A program made the position numbers and the translations under genes. Of a stretch of DNA of 23,774 nucleotides, positions 6,617 to 14,474 are shown in pieces. The stretch spans positions 1 through 23,774 of the forward strand of contig JACGMN010000110.1 of the NCBI GenBank assembly GCA_014061035.1, read 5' to 3'. The notes beneath the pieces were generated by a model. It saw nothing but the letters and a program-made list of their open reading frames with translations. It had not been told where the DNA came from and did no database searches. The stretch comes from Candidatus Methanophagales archaeon. GTDB lineage: Archaea > Halobacteriota > Syntropharchaeia > Alkanophagales > Methanospirareceae. The number at the start of each line of letters is the position of its first letter. The stretch's first letter is position 1.

Positions 6617-8737
6617 ATGCAGGACCTATTAACAGAGAAATGGGAAGATTTTCTGAAGCGATATTATTGGGACGAGATCATAGAGCTCTCGAACTCGTAT
6701 CCTGAAAAGCGCAGTCTGCTTGTTAAATTCTCCGAGATAGACATCTATGACCCTAATATTACTGATATGCTATTAGACGACCCGGATGTAATACTTGAAT
6801 CCGCGGCACGTGCTTTACGTGAGATTGATATTCCTACCGGCGTTACACTCGATGAAGCTAATTTCCGTGTGATCGGGCTTCCGAGAGTGGTGAAGATAAG
6901 AGATATTAGAAGCCGCGACATTGGTAAGCTTGTATGCATAGAAGGATTGGTTACAAAAGCGACAGAGGTGAGACCGAAGATAGTAGAGGCGGTATTTGAA
7001 TGCCCTTTCTGCCATCGTCAATTCTCGGTTATGCAGACCGGTAGTCAGAGCCAGAACCAGAGCCAATTCAAAGAGCCTTACGAATGCCCGAAGGATGATG
7101 ACGGATGTGGGCGAAAGGTACAGCGATTCACGTTACTGGTGGGTAAGTCAAAATTCGTAAATGCGCAGAAGGTACGGCTACAGGAGTCACCAGAGGAGTT
7201 AAGAGGCGGTGAATTACCGCAAGCATTGGATGTCAATCTGGAAGACGACATCTCTGGCGAAGTAACACCTGGTGATCGCGTCATTGTTATCGGTATTCTC
7301 AGATCGCACCAGCGGATAACGCAGTTCGGGAAGAAGCTATTCTTCGATATCTACCTCGATGCCAATTCGCTGGAACTCAAAGAGGGTGAGTTTGAAGAGA
7401 TTATCATAACCGAAGAGGATGAACTAAAGATAATGGAGCTACGGGATCAGCCGGACGTGTATGAACGGATCATACGAAGCGTCGCACCTTCTATATACGG
7501 CAACGAAGAGATAAAAGAGGCATTGGTCCTGCAATTATTCTCCGGTGTACCGAAAGAGCTACCAGATGAGACACGTGTGAGAGGGGACATACACGTGCTA
7601 CTTGTTGGCGATCCGGGAGTTGCAAAGAGCCAACTGCTCATCTACCAGGTAAATTTAGCGCCGCGTGGCTTATACACTGGCGGGAAGAGCAGTAGTGTCG
7701 CAGGACTTACTGCTGCCGCTGTCAGAGACGAGTTTGGTGAAGGGCGGTGGACGTTAGAAGCAGGTACTCTGGTACTCGCGGACAAAGGAATAGCCGCGGT
7801 CGATGAGATAGACAAGATGAAAAAGGAGGACCGTGATGCGCTACATGAGGCGATGGAGCAGCAAACTATCTCGATAGCTAAAGCTGGAATGATGGCAAGG
7901 TTAAACTCACGATGCTCTCTGTTAGCGGCTGCAAATCCTGTTGGTGGCAGGTTTAATAAATACGATCCAATCTCAAAGCAAATAAATATGCCGCCGACGC
8001 TACTCTCGCGATTCGATCTCATTTATACTTTGATCGACCGACCGGGTGCAGAGATGGACAGAAGAACTGCGGAACATATAATAGAGACGCATTATGCTGG
8101 TGAATTACTTGCCCGGCTTAAGAACAAGCGTAAGATAGGTGAAGAAGGGGAGGAGAGTTTCCGTGAGCAGATGGAGGCGATGAAGCCGGTAGTACCTGTC
8201 GAGTTATTACGGAAATACGTAGCGTGGAGTAAGCGGAATGTCTTCCCGGTGATGAGTGAGGGCGCGAAGAAGAAGTTTTTGGAGTTCTATGTCGGGCTTC
8301 GGGGGCAGAGTTACGAGGATGAGGAGGCTCCTGTTCCTATAACGGCGCGCCAGTTAGAAACCTTGATCAGGTTGGGCGAAGCGCGAGCAAGGACGCGGCT
8401 ACACGATACAGTAACCGATGAAGACGCTGAACAGGTGATCAATGTCGTCACCTACTGTTTAAATCAGGTCTTTACTGACCCTGAAACTGGCAGGCTTGAC
8501 GTTGACTGGATCGCCGCCGGTACGACAAAATCACGGCGGGACCGTGCAAGGTCTGTAAGGGAGATAATAAAGGGATTGGAGGATGATTACGGCGAGGAGA
8601 TACCGGTAGAAGAAGTGCTTGACCTCGCGGAAGAGGAAGGGATGGAAAGAGACAAGGTGGAGGAGATAATAGACGTGATGAAACGTGATGGGATACTGTT
8701 CTCGCCCGGCAGCGGTGTGATTAAGTTCGTGCGGTAG
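6617..8737 (+). CDS. mcm: Replicative minichromosome maintenance helicase MCM
   Basis: MCM is the hexameric 3'-5' helicase that unwinds DNA at the archaeal replication fork. The N-terminal half contains the OB-fold with a zinc site, C129-x2-C132 and C157-x6-C164. The AAA+ core has Walker A GDPGVAKS from G331, Walker B with D396-E397 (AAVDEIDKM), sensor-type AAANPVGGRF, and the arginine finger R465 in LLSRFDLIY. The C-terminus from about 640 reads as a winged helix. At 706 residues it has normal length. A Ser-Gln/Asn-Gln repeat (positions 7043-7066) fills the loop between the two zinc cysteine pairs. It converges with fdhD, with the last 17 bases overlapping. ATG 6617 is the first in frame and gives the expected N-terminus. 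Confidence 0.97.
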   Translation: MQDLLTEKWEDFLKRYYWDEIIELSNSYPEKRSLLVKFSEIDIYDPNITDMLLDDPDVILESAARALREIDIPTGVTLDEANFRVIGLPRVVKIRDIRSRDIGKLVCIEGLVTKATEVRPKIVEAVFECPFCHRQFSVMQTGSQSQNQSQFKEPYECPKDDDGCGRKVQRFTLLVGKSKFVNAQKVRLQESPEELRGGELPQALDVNLEDDISGEVTPGDRVIVIGILRSHQRITQFGKKLFFDIYLDANSLELKEGEFEEIIITEEDELKIMELRDQPDVYERIIRSVAPSIYGNEEIKEALVLQLFSGVPKELPDETRVRGDIHVLLVGDPGVAKSQLLIYQVNLAPRGLYTGGKSSSVAGLTAAAVRDEFGEGRWTLEAGTLVLADKGIAAVDEIDKMKKEDRDALHEAMEQQTISIAKAGMMARLNSRCSLLAAANPVGGRFNKYDPISKQINMPPTLLSRFDLIYTLIDRPGAEMDRRTAEHIIETHYAGELLARLKNKRKIGEEGEESFREQMEAMKPVVPVELLRKYVAWSKRNVFPVMSEGAKKKFLEFYVGLRGQSYEDEEAPVPITARQLETLIRLGEARARTRLHDTVTDEDAEQVINVVTYCLNQVFTDPETGRLDVDWIAAGTTKSRRDRARSVREIIKGLEDDYGEEIPVEEVLDLAEEEGMERDKVEEIIDVMKRDGILFSPGSGVIKFVR
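7043..7066 (+). repeat. Hexamer repeat encoding Ser-Gln/Asn-Gln in the MCM zinc loop
   Basis: Codons agt cag agc cag aac cag agc caa give SQSQNQSQ between C132 and C157. The period is 6 bases with small variations. Confidence 0.75.
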
Positions 8738-9587
8738 GAGCTAAATTAACCCTCTCCGCATGCGTATAGACATTCATCCTTCCGCCTCTCACGAACCCAC
8801 AGATACACAACCCTGTATGCTCCGCGAGTTCAATCGCCAAACTCGTTGTCGCACCCCGTGACGCGAGTAGCGGAATATTTGCAACTGAAGACTTCAAGAC
8901 CATCTCGGATGATATTCGACCTGTACACGCTACATACGTCTTTTCAAAATCTATCTCACGCAGTAAGCCGTATCCAATCACTTTATCAAGTGCGTTATGC
9001 CTTCCTATGTCCTCTACTATGCATACGGACGCGTATTTGTCTACGCGGTTCTCGTGGTTGTTCCGTTCAAATAATCCGACCAGATGCAGACCACCTGTGA
9101 GATCGTGCACCTGAGAATGTAAAATAGATTTTACGGCAGCAATTATATGACCTGAATCGATCTTCACTGCTGAACCAGACTGTATCTGTATCTGTATCTT
9201 CGGTAATTTGGATTCGTCTAAAAACGAAGTTCCGGTGCCGCATCCACTCACAATTATCTTTCTTGCAGCCAGTACTTTTAAAGGATGCGTTATTAGCAGA
9301 TTCGCGGTATTGCTATCATCCTCGACCTGCAAGGACTCTATTTCATCGATGCTTTTTATAATGCCTTCTGCGAAGAGATGCCCTATTACAAATTCTTTCT
9401 TCATCTGTGGGCTTATCATTGCCGTTACATAGTGTCTACCATTAATAGTGATAGATAGCGGCTCTTCCTTCACTACCACATCCTCCGTCTCAGTCTCAGT
9501 CTCAGTCTCAGTCTCAGACTGTTCTGAAGATTGACGCTGAGCATGAGCGGTTTGATTGAACTTCAGGCATTTGACTTTTTTTAGCAT
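8721..9587 (-). CDS. fdhD: FdhD-like sulfurtransferase for formate dehydrogenase maturation
   Basis: FdhD passes sulfur from a cysteine desulfurase to the molybdenum/tungsten bis-MGD cofactor of formate dehydrogenase. The family motifs VEDIGRHNALDKVIG and ACTGRISSEMVLK are clear, as are EEPLSITING and the C-terminal LCICGFVRGGRMNVYTH. The E. coli protein uses a CxxC pair. Here the corresponding loop reads SGCGTGTSF, with only one cysteine. Two dicodon repeats occur: Thr-Glu at residues 25-35 and Ile-Gln at about 131-136, just after the cysteine loop. No formate dehydrogenase gene is present, so the client enzyme must be elsewhere. The 3' end overlaps mcm by 17 bases. Confidence 0.9.
   Translation of the reverse strand: MLKKVKCLKFNQTAHAQRQSSEQSETETETETETEDVVVKEEPLSITINGRHYVTAMISPQMKKEFVIGHLFAEGIIKSIDEIESLQVEDDSNTANLLITHPLKVLAARKIIVSGCGTGTSFLDESKLPKIQIQIQSGSAVKIDSGHIIAAVKSILHSQVHDLTGGLHLVGLFERNNHENRVDKYASVCIVEDIGRHNALDKVIGYGLLREIDFEKTYVACTGRISSEMVLKSSVANIPLLASRGATTSLAIELAEHTGLCICGFVRGGRMNVYTHAERVNLAPTART
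9181..9198 (-). repeat. Three-unit hexamer repeat encoding Ile-Gln in fdhD
   Basis: Three exact tgtatc units on the + strand give ATACAG codon pairs on the coding strand (KIQIQIQS). Confidence 0.8.
9487..9516 (-). repeat. Five-unit hexamer repeat encoding Thr-Glu in fdhD
   Basis: Five perfect gtctca units in tandem on the + strand; the coding strand reads GAGACT repeatedly and gives a TETETETE run in the poorly conserved N-terminal extension of FdhD. Confidence 0.93.
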
Positions 9588-9600
9588 TTACACCACTGCA

Positions 9601-9634
9601 TGCAATACTTCTTTACTTGCAATACTTCTTTACT
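9601..9634. repeat. Perfect 17-bp tandem duplication
   Basis: The unit tgcaatacttctttact occurs twice with no gap (9601-9617 and 9618-9634). The second copy overlaps the stop codon (9630-9632) of the surface-protein gene. It lies in the short gap between that gene and the fdhD start. Confidence 0.93.
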
Positions 9635-11337
9635 TCTTCATATAGTTGTATGCTCCTACTCCGACTACCAATATAAGAACAACGACGACTATTGCTATTA
9701 TCATTGGCATCCAGTCTATCGCCTGCTCTACTGGCGCTTCCTCTACTGGTAGTTCTATTTGTAGATCTGGTTCTGCAACAGGTAATTCTAATTCTGTAGC
9801 AAAGAGAGCAAATATTGAAAACTGTGATACTTTTGCAACTGCCGTGTTTACCTCGGGATCTATGATTGTCTCAAGTGTAGTCCATGTAGTACCATCATAT
9901 ATCCTGATTACAATGCCTAATTCGTTATAACCTTCCGGTATATCTGCATCATCATACTGGATTACAAGCTCAACTGGTGGTGAGAATGTTGTTCCATCAG
10001 GACCGAGATCGTATGCTGTAATCGCACCAATCTGTTCTGCGGTCGCCGGTATATATGCCATAGTGATTGGATCTAATAATGGATTACCAATTGCATCCTT
10101 TACAATTGTTCCTTCCGGAATTGTTAGTGTTAGCATTGCATCCCTGACAGTTAATACGACGGTCTTTATTACTGCTCCTGTTGCGGGATCAACCGGCACA
10201 GCAATCTCACCTTTTATTAGTTCTATGCGCGGATCAACTGGTTCTCCTGGTCTTCGCGCACTTGCCCCTGCACCTGCCCCCGGTCGAGCGGGCGGATCTT
10301 CTGCTGGTATTTGTAGTTGTACTGGTATTTGTAATTGTACTGGTATTTATATTGTCAAATCAAGATCGGAAATCAATCCTCCTCGAACGAGAACGTGTAT
10401 GTTTGATCTGCAAATCCATAATCTCCATCCACTGTCGTTATTCTGAACTGTATTACTTCACCTGATTCTGGACCGGTAATAGCCACAACATATCTACCGT
10501 CCTCTGTTACACTGTATGGATTACCATATCTGACAGGTTGAATATATCCGCTTTTCTTTATTCATTCAAACTGGCGTCGTGGTAAAGCCTGCCAATGTCT
10601 CATCGTTCTCCAGGAATACCCAGTACCCCTCAGTTGGCTGCATCTGTGGCACGTCTACAGTTTGACCGCGTATAAACGTCCAACTTTCATCATTGAGTGC
10701 GGGACTTACAGCCTGTACATACCCTGTGCGACCACCGGCTGCTTCATGTATAGAAATCAATGCAGTTCTACGTCCATACCCTCAAGACTTGCAAGGCTTA
10801 TCAGATTCCATCTGTAATGCAACTCTTTTGATGGTGGTGCAGATATCCCTGAATCTGGAACGATCTGACCGGTACCTTCTTCTTGTATGTTAATATACAC
10901 GGCACCGCACGGTCTCAAGATATGTGCTCCATTCAACAAAACCCATTGTTGAGTTGCACCGCAGAATGTGTAAGCAACAGTCCAGTCGAGTCCAAACAGG
11001 ACTTCATTTAGAGAATCTCTATTGGCGTCAAGAGTTATTGGCGTGGATATTATATTCCATCCCTGTTGCAAGTGAATCAATGGGCTGAGAGGTTCTAAAT
11101 CCTCAATTCCAAGAGTATCGCGCATAATATAATATAAATCAATATTGTCGAGTGTGCCACTAACATATTCTGAATTGAGCCCGTATGCTCTAACAATAGT
11201 ACCACCTGCATAATCATGCCTGCCTGCCCATGCAATTCCATACGTAAATCCACAAGGCGTTTCAAATGGTATTCCGCCTGTTCCACCAATACCATCGATT
11301 GGTCCGCCTTCTGGTACTCCGGGTCTGTCTTCAAAAA
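9630..11337 (-). pseudogene. Decayed cell-surface protein gene, 5'-truncated and frameshifted, with C-terminal membrane anchor
   Basis: Several minus-strand frames fit together as one broken exported protein. From about 11335 to 10757 one frame reads PFETPCGFTYGIAWAG, then LQQGWNIISTPITLD and YRWNLISLASLEG, typical of archaeal surface-layer repeats. At about 10775 the frame shifts; the next frame continues LISIHEAAGG to PTEGYWVFLENDETL and stops at 10566. A third piece (10545-10375) reads YVVAITGPESGEVIQFRITT. After stops near 10355 the last frame runs from an IPVQLQ repeat through a beta-rich domain to a membrane segment (WMPMIIAIVVVVLILVVGVG) and YNYMKK. No start codon or signal peptide precedes the first piece. 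The last piece alone (189 codons from a GTG at 10199) could be called a gene, but without a signal peptide it is unlikely to work. Sequencing error is an alternative for single shifts. Confidence 0.7.
10262..10352 (-). repeat. 18-bp and hexamer repeats in the surface-protein pseudogene
   Basis: On the coding strand an 18-base unit, ATACCAGTACAATTACAA, occurs twice with one change and begins a third time, giving IPVQLQ IPVQLQ IP. Just downstream, tgcccc/tgcacc/tgcccc hexamers (10264-10281) give a Gly-Ala run. The upstream edge of the repeat coincides with a stop and a change of frame. Confidence 0.75.
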
Positions 11338-11478
11338 ACCGAAAGTAATATATATGTAGAAATCTAATTATATATTTTATTTTGAACTATATGTTTCGGT
11401 CGTGCCTATCCACATCCTTTAATGAGTTGAAAGATTAATCTGATAAAGTCAATGTAGAGATGTAGACCAGCATAGAAC
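11338..11478 (+). promoter_or_regulatory. pheT upstream region
   Basis: A/T-rich DNA includes aatatatatg (about 11348-11357) and attatatattttat (about 11367-11380), both possible TATA boxes, with the second about 100 bases before the pheT ATG. An inverted repeat accgaaa (11338-11344) and tttcggt (11394-11400) flanks the A/T-rich core. It also marks where the coding character of the truncated surface gene stops. Confidence 0.4.
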
Positions 11479-13152
11479 ATGCCAGTGATAAGACTATATT
11501 ACGATGATTTGGAAGAACTAACAGGCGTGAGCATTGCGCAGATAAAGGAGCGGTTGCCGCTGTTCTGTTCAGATATAGAGCGGATAGAAGCTGATTATAT
11601 GGATGTAGAATTTTTTCCGAGCAGACCAGATCTATTCAGTGTCGAGGGCGTTGCTCGTGCTCTGAAACAATTCCTGGAGATCGAACCCGGGTTGGCGCGC
11701 TACAATGTAGCGAAGTCTGGGATCGAAGTGGTAATCGATGCCTCTGTTCTGGAGGTGCGCCCATATCTTGTATGCGGATTGGTAAAAAATCTACGGCTCG
11801 ATTCGCATGCGATAGAATCGCTGATGCTCTTACAAGAGCAGTTACATCGCGGATTGGGCAGGAACAGAAAGAATGTCTCGATCGGCGTGCATGACTTAGC
11901 GCGACTGAAACCGCCATTCCGGTACCTTGCCGCTGCGGACCCGAGCTTCTCCTTTGTCCCGCTTGACTACGAAGAGGAGGTCTCAATCGCAGAGATCTTA
12001 GAGAAGCATCCAAAAGGGATTGAATACCGCCATATTCTGGAGAGTAGCGAAGGCATCAATAAATATCCTTTGATTTTAGATTCCGTAGGGAACGTTCTTT
12101 CTTTCCCTCCTATTATCAATGCTGAGCTGACAAGAGTTACGGAATCAACAGATACGATATTTCTCGAAGTTACGGGCTTGAATGTGCATGTCTCGACCGC
12201 ACTCAATATTATAGCAACTGCACTTGCAGAACGTGGCGGTGAGATTCAATCTGCAATGGTCAGCTCTGAAATGGAGCGGAGAGAAACACCCTCTTTAGAG
12301 CCAAAAACGATGGAAATATCTGTGAAAGAAGTCAATTCGCTCATCGGTATTGATTTAAACGCGGAAGAATGCGTGAAATGCTGTGCGCGAATGGGCCTTG
12401 GTCTTGGTCAAGCAGAAGTAAGATCTGCGGAGACGATAGCGGTGAAGATACCGGCTTACCGATATGATATACTCCACCCGTGGGACATAATAGAAGATAT
12501 CGCCATCGGCTATGGATATGACCGGTTAAAGCCAGAGATTCCGAAGACGATGGTTATAGGCGAAGTCCATCCGGTAGAGGCGAAAAAAGCAGAGATACGG
12601 GCGGTAATGACTGGTTTAGGCTATTTCGAGGTCTGCACATTCACTCTGACCTCAGAGCGGAGACAGTTCGAGTTGATGAAGAGAAATAGCAGAGAAGCAG
12701 AGAAGGTAATAGTGGCATCTCCGATAAGTATGGAGCATACGATGCTTAGATGCTCAATTCTGCCGAATTTATTAGAAATCCTCGCGATTAACAAGCATCG
12801 GGACATGCCACAGCAGATCTTCGAAGTCGGACCGGTAGTATTATCGTCAATGCAGAACCTTAAAGAGCGCTACATGCTCGCCGCTGTCTCAACACATGCA
12901 CAGGCGAACTTCGCAGAAGTTAAATCGATCGTCGATGCGGTCCTGAATGAGATCGGAATAGGAGATGCAGACGCGGTGGATTCAGACGATGGCGCATTCT
13001 TCGAGTATGGCAGAAGAGCAGAGATCATGAAGTCTGGTAAGTACATAGGCGTTTTTGGCGAACTACATCCTGAAGTAATCAGTAATTTCGGGTTGGACCA
13101 TCCCGTAGTAGGGTTTGAGATAGAACTTAATATTAATACAAATACAATATAA
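11479..13152 (+). CDS. pheT: Phenylalanyl-tRNA synthetase beta subunit
   Basis: PheT pairs with the catalytic PheS as an (alpha-beta)2 enzyme that charges tRNA-Phe. The short archaeal/eukaryotic form is seen: 557 residues starting MPVIRLYYDDLEELTG, without the bacterial tRNA-binding EMAP-like domain. FFPSRPDLFSVEGVARAL, the editing-domain segment FPPIINAELTRVT, the B5 region with IPAYRYDILHPWDIIEDIAIGYG, and the catalytic-like domain with LTSERRQFELM and VASPISMEHTMLRCS follow in order. The C-terminus ends FEIELNINTNTI, where an Asn-Thr-type alternation hints at a small dicodon repeat. pheS is not adjacent. bud32 follows after 9 bases and is probably co-transcribed. Confidence 0.95.
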   Translation: MPVIRLYYDDLEELTGVSIAQIKERLPLFCSDIERIEADYMDVEFFPSRPDLFSVEGVARALKQFLEIEPGLARYNVAKSGIEVVIDASVLEVRPYLVCGLVKNLRLDSHAIESLMLLQEQLHRGLGRNRKNVSIGVHDLARLKPPFRYLAAADPSFSFVPLDYEEEVSIAEILEKHPKGIEYRHILESSEGINKYPLILDSVGNVLSFPPIINAELTRVTESTDTIFLEVTGLNVHVSTALNIIATALAERGGEIQSAMVSSEMERRETPSLEPKTMEISVKEVNSLIGIDLNAEECVKCCARMGLGLGQAEVRSAETIAVKIPAYRYDILHPWDIIEDIAIGYGYDRLKPEIPKTMVIGEVHPVEAKKAEIRAVMTGLGYFEVCTFTLTSERRQFELMKRNSREAEKVIVASPISMEHTMLRCSILPNLLEILAINKHRDMPQQIFEVGPVVLSSMQNLKERYMLAAVSTHAQANFAEVKSIVDAVLNEIGIGDADAVDSDDGAFFEYGRRAEIMKSGKYIGVFGELHPEVISNFGLDHPVVGFEIELNINTNTI

Positions 13153-13161
13153 GTATGAACT

Positions 13162-13851
13162 ATGATGAATTCTCAGGCCCATGGCAGCGTTCACGTTCGT
13201 TCTACGAATGAGCGGTTTAAGTTTCAGTCTCAATTTCAGTGTGCCGAAGCGATAGTCGAGATAGATGACGAGCATGACCTCGTGTACAAGAGGCGGATAG
13301 AAAAGCGGTACAGGGTAAAGGAGATAGACGAACGGATACGGAAAGAAAGGACGAAGAATGAAGCTAAGCTAATTTCAGAAGCACGGAGAAGCGGTGTGCC
13401 GACACCCATCATCTTCGATGTCAACGAGTACGAGCACGAAATAGTGATGGAGAAGATAGAAGGCACAATCGCGCGAGATATAATTGATGCAGATATAAGT
13501 GAGAGAATAGGCGAGTTCGTTGGAGTCTTACATAAAAACAACATAATTCACGGCGATTTGATCACTTCCAATATTATCGTAGGAACAGATAAGAATAAGA
13601 ATAAGAATAAGAATAAGAATAAGAGCATCTACTTTATAGATTTTGGGTTAGCGTTTATCGACTCGAGTACAGAAGCACGGGGCGTAGACATCCACGTATT
13701 TTTCCAAATCCTTAAAAGCACGCATGAATCTCACGAACAGCTAAAAGAGTCGTTTATAACTGGCTACAAACGTACGTTTCCGGGTGCCGCCGCGCAGGTA
13801 TTGAAAAGAATAGATGAGATAGACCGCAGGGGACGATACGTAGAGCGATAA
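13162..13851 (+). CDS. bud32: Bud32/PRPK-type kinase of the KEOPS complex
   Basis: Bud32 is the small atypical kinase/ATPase that works with Kae1 in making the tRNA t6A modification. The family signs are RRERTxxEAxLI-like text (RKERTKNEAKLISEARRSGVPTPIIFDV), the catalytic loop HGDLITSNIIV with H130 and D132, and metal-binding DFG at 160-162. Many euryarchaea fuse it to Kae1; here it stands alone (229 residues). A Lys-Asn repeat (residues 144-154) lies between the catalytic loop and DFG, where relatives have a short turn. The N-terminal 25 residues or so are an extension with a Phe/Ser-Gln alternation. Two adjacent ATGs (13162, 13165) are equally possible starts. It follows pheT closely. Confidence 0.9.
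   Translation: MMNSQAHGSVHVRSTNERFKFQSQFQCAEAIVEIDDEHDLVYKRRIEKRYRVKEIDERIRKERTKNEAKLISEARRSGVPTPIIFDVNEYEHEIVMEKIEGTIARDIIDADISERIGEFVGVLHKNNIIHGDLITSNIIVGTDKNKNKNKNKNKSIYFIDFGLAFIDSSTEARGVDIHVFFQILKSTHESHEQLKESFITGYKRTFPGAAAQVLKRIDEIDRRGRYVER
13591..13623 (+). repeat. Five-unit hexamer repeat encoding Lys-Asn in bud32
   Basis: Five exact aagaat units (13591-13620) plus a sixth aag give KNKNKNKNKNK inside the kinase fold, between the catalytic loop and the DFG motif. Confidence 0.95.
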
Positions 13852-13873
13852 AAAAATGAGAGGTCAGTAAACA

Positions 13874-14431
13874 TCATTCTCGTAATCTCCACATTCGTGT
13901 AGAAATCCGCTGTACGCAGAAGAGTGCCAGAATGGATATGCCAACCACCTCAAAAAGAAAGGAGCTACTTATTTCTGCCGTTAGATATGACGGATATGTA
14001 TAGAAGAACGCGGTTAAGAAAAAATCCCACCAGTGCGTCTCTACGACTCCCTGCGGGAAGACGGTGAAGCCGAACGCAGGATAGAAAAACGTTTCCGGCG
14101 TTAACCACATCTTATCCTGGAGAAGATGCATAAACGTGGCACCTGATAGAACAAAACCATCTATTCTGCCCTTCTCTTTATATAAATAGATGCCGATGAG
14201 GAAGAGGATAAAGACGAAGAGGAGCGTATGTGCAAACAGTCTACCGTGCGAGATGGAATCTGCAAGTAGGATCTCTCCGATCGGCTTGTCTATCAAATCC
14301 GGGAGTATCGCACCTATAAGAACAGCAGGATAAAGCCGATGATTGGGATTTTGATCAGGATCGATCTTCAAGACGCGAAAAAACAGCAGCGCTATTCCGA
14401 AGGTTATCCCAAGATGTCCGAAGAAAAACAT
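13874..14431 (-). CDS. Membrane protein, probable YdjM/DUF457-type metal-dependent hydrolase
   Basis: The 185-residue protein has about four or five hydrophobic segments (near 8-20, 35-46, 66-85, 125-145 and 160-178). Polar motifs GHLGITFG at the start, IGAILPDLIDKPIG, GRLFAHTLLF and FMHLLQDKMW place His and Asp residues in a pattern like the YdjM/DUF457 family of inner-membrane, possibly metal-dependent hydrolases. It is divergent from the HAD gene (43 bases apart) and convergent with bud32 (22 bases apart). The function of this family is not well defined; only the fold family is proposed here. Confidence 0.7.
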   Translation of the reverse strand: MFFFGHLGITFGIALLFFRVLKIDPDQNPNHRLYPAVLIGAILPDLIDKPIGEILLADSISHGRLFAHTLLFVFILFLIGIYLYKEKGRIDGFVLSGATFMHLLQDKMWLTPETFFYPAFGFTVFPQGVVETHWWDFFLTAFFYTYPSYLTAEISSSFLFEVVGISILALFCVQRISTRMWRLRE

Positions 14432-14474
14432 GGTTGGTATATGATATGATAATTGTATTTCTATATTTTATTTA
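14432..14474 (+). promoter_or_regulatory. Divergent promoter region upstream of the HAD/marker-2/cofH cluster
   Basis: Only 43 bases lie between divergent starts. The text ttctatattttattt is a TATA-like stretch close to the HAD start, so the + transcript would have little or no leader. No ribosome site precedes ATG 14475. Confidence 0.35.

Noticed and set aside
10063..10465. Plus-strand open frames opposite the surface gene
   Set aside because: They are rich in Ser/Thr/Val from antisense reading of the repeat-bearing gene, with no ribosome site.
10757..10790. Programmed frameshift in the surface gene
   Set aside because: No slippery heptamer or stem-loop is seen, and further breaks plus the missing 5' end favour decay.
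11095..11334. Minus-strand open frame of 79 codons
   Set aside because: A neighbouring frame over the same bases gives the expected glycine-rich surface-protein text that runs on into the WNIISTPITLD segment; this one is its shadow.
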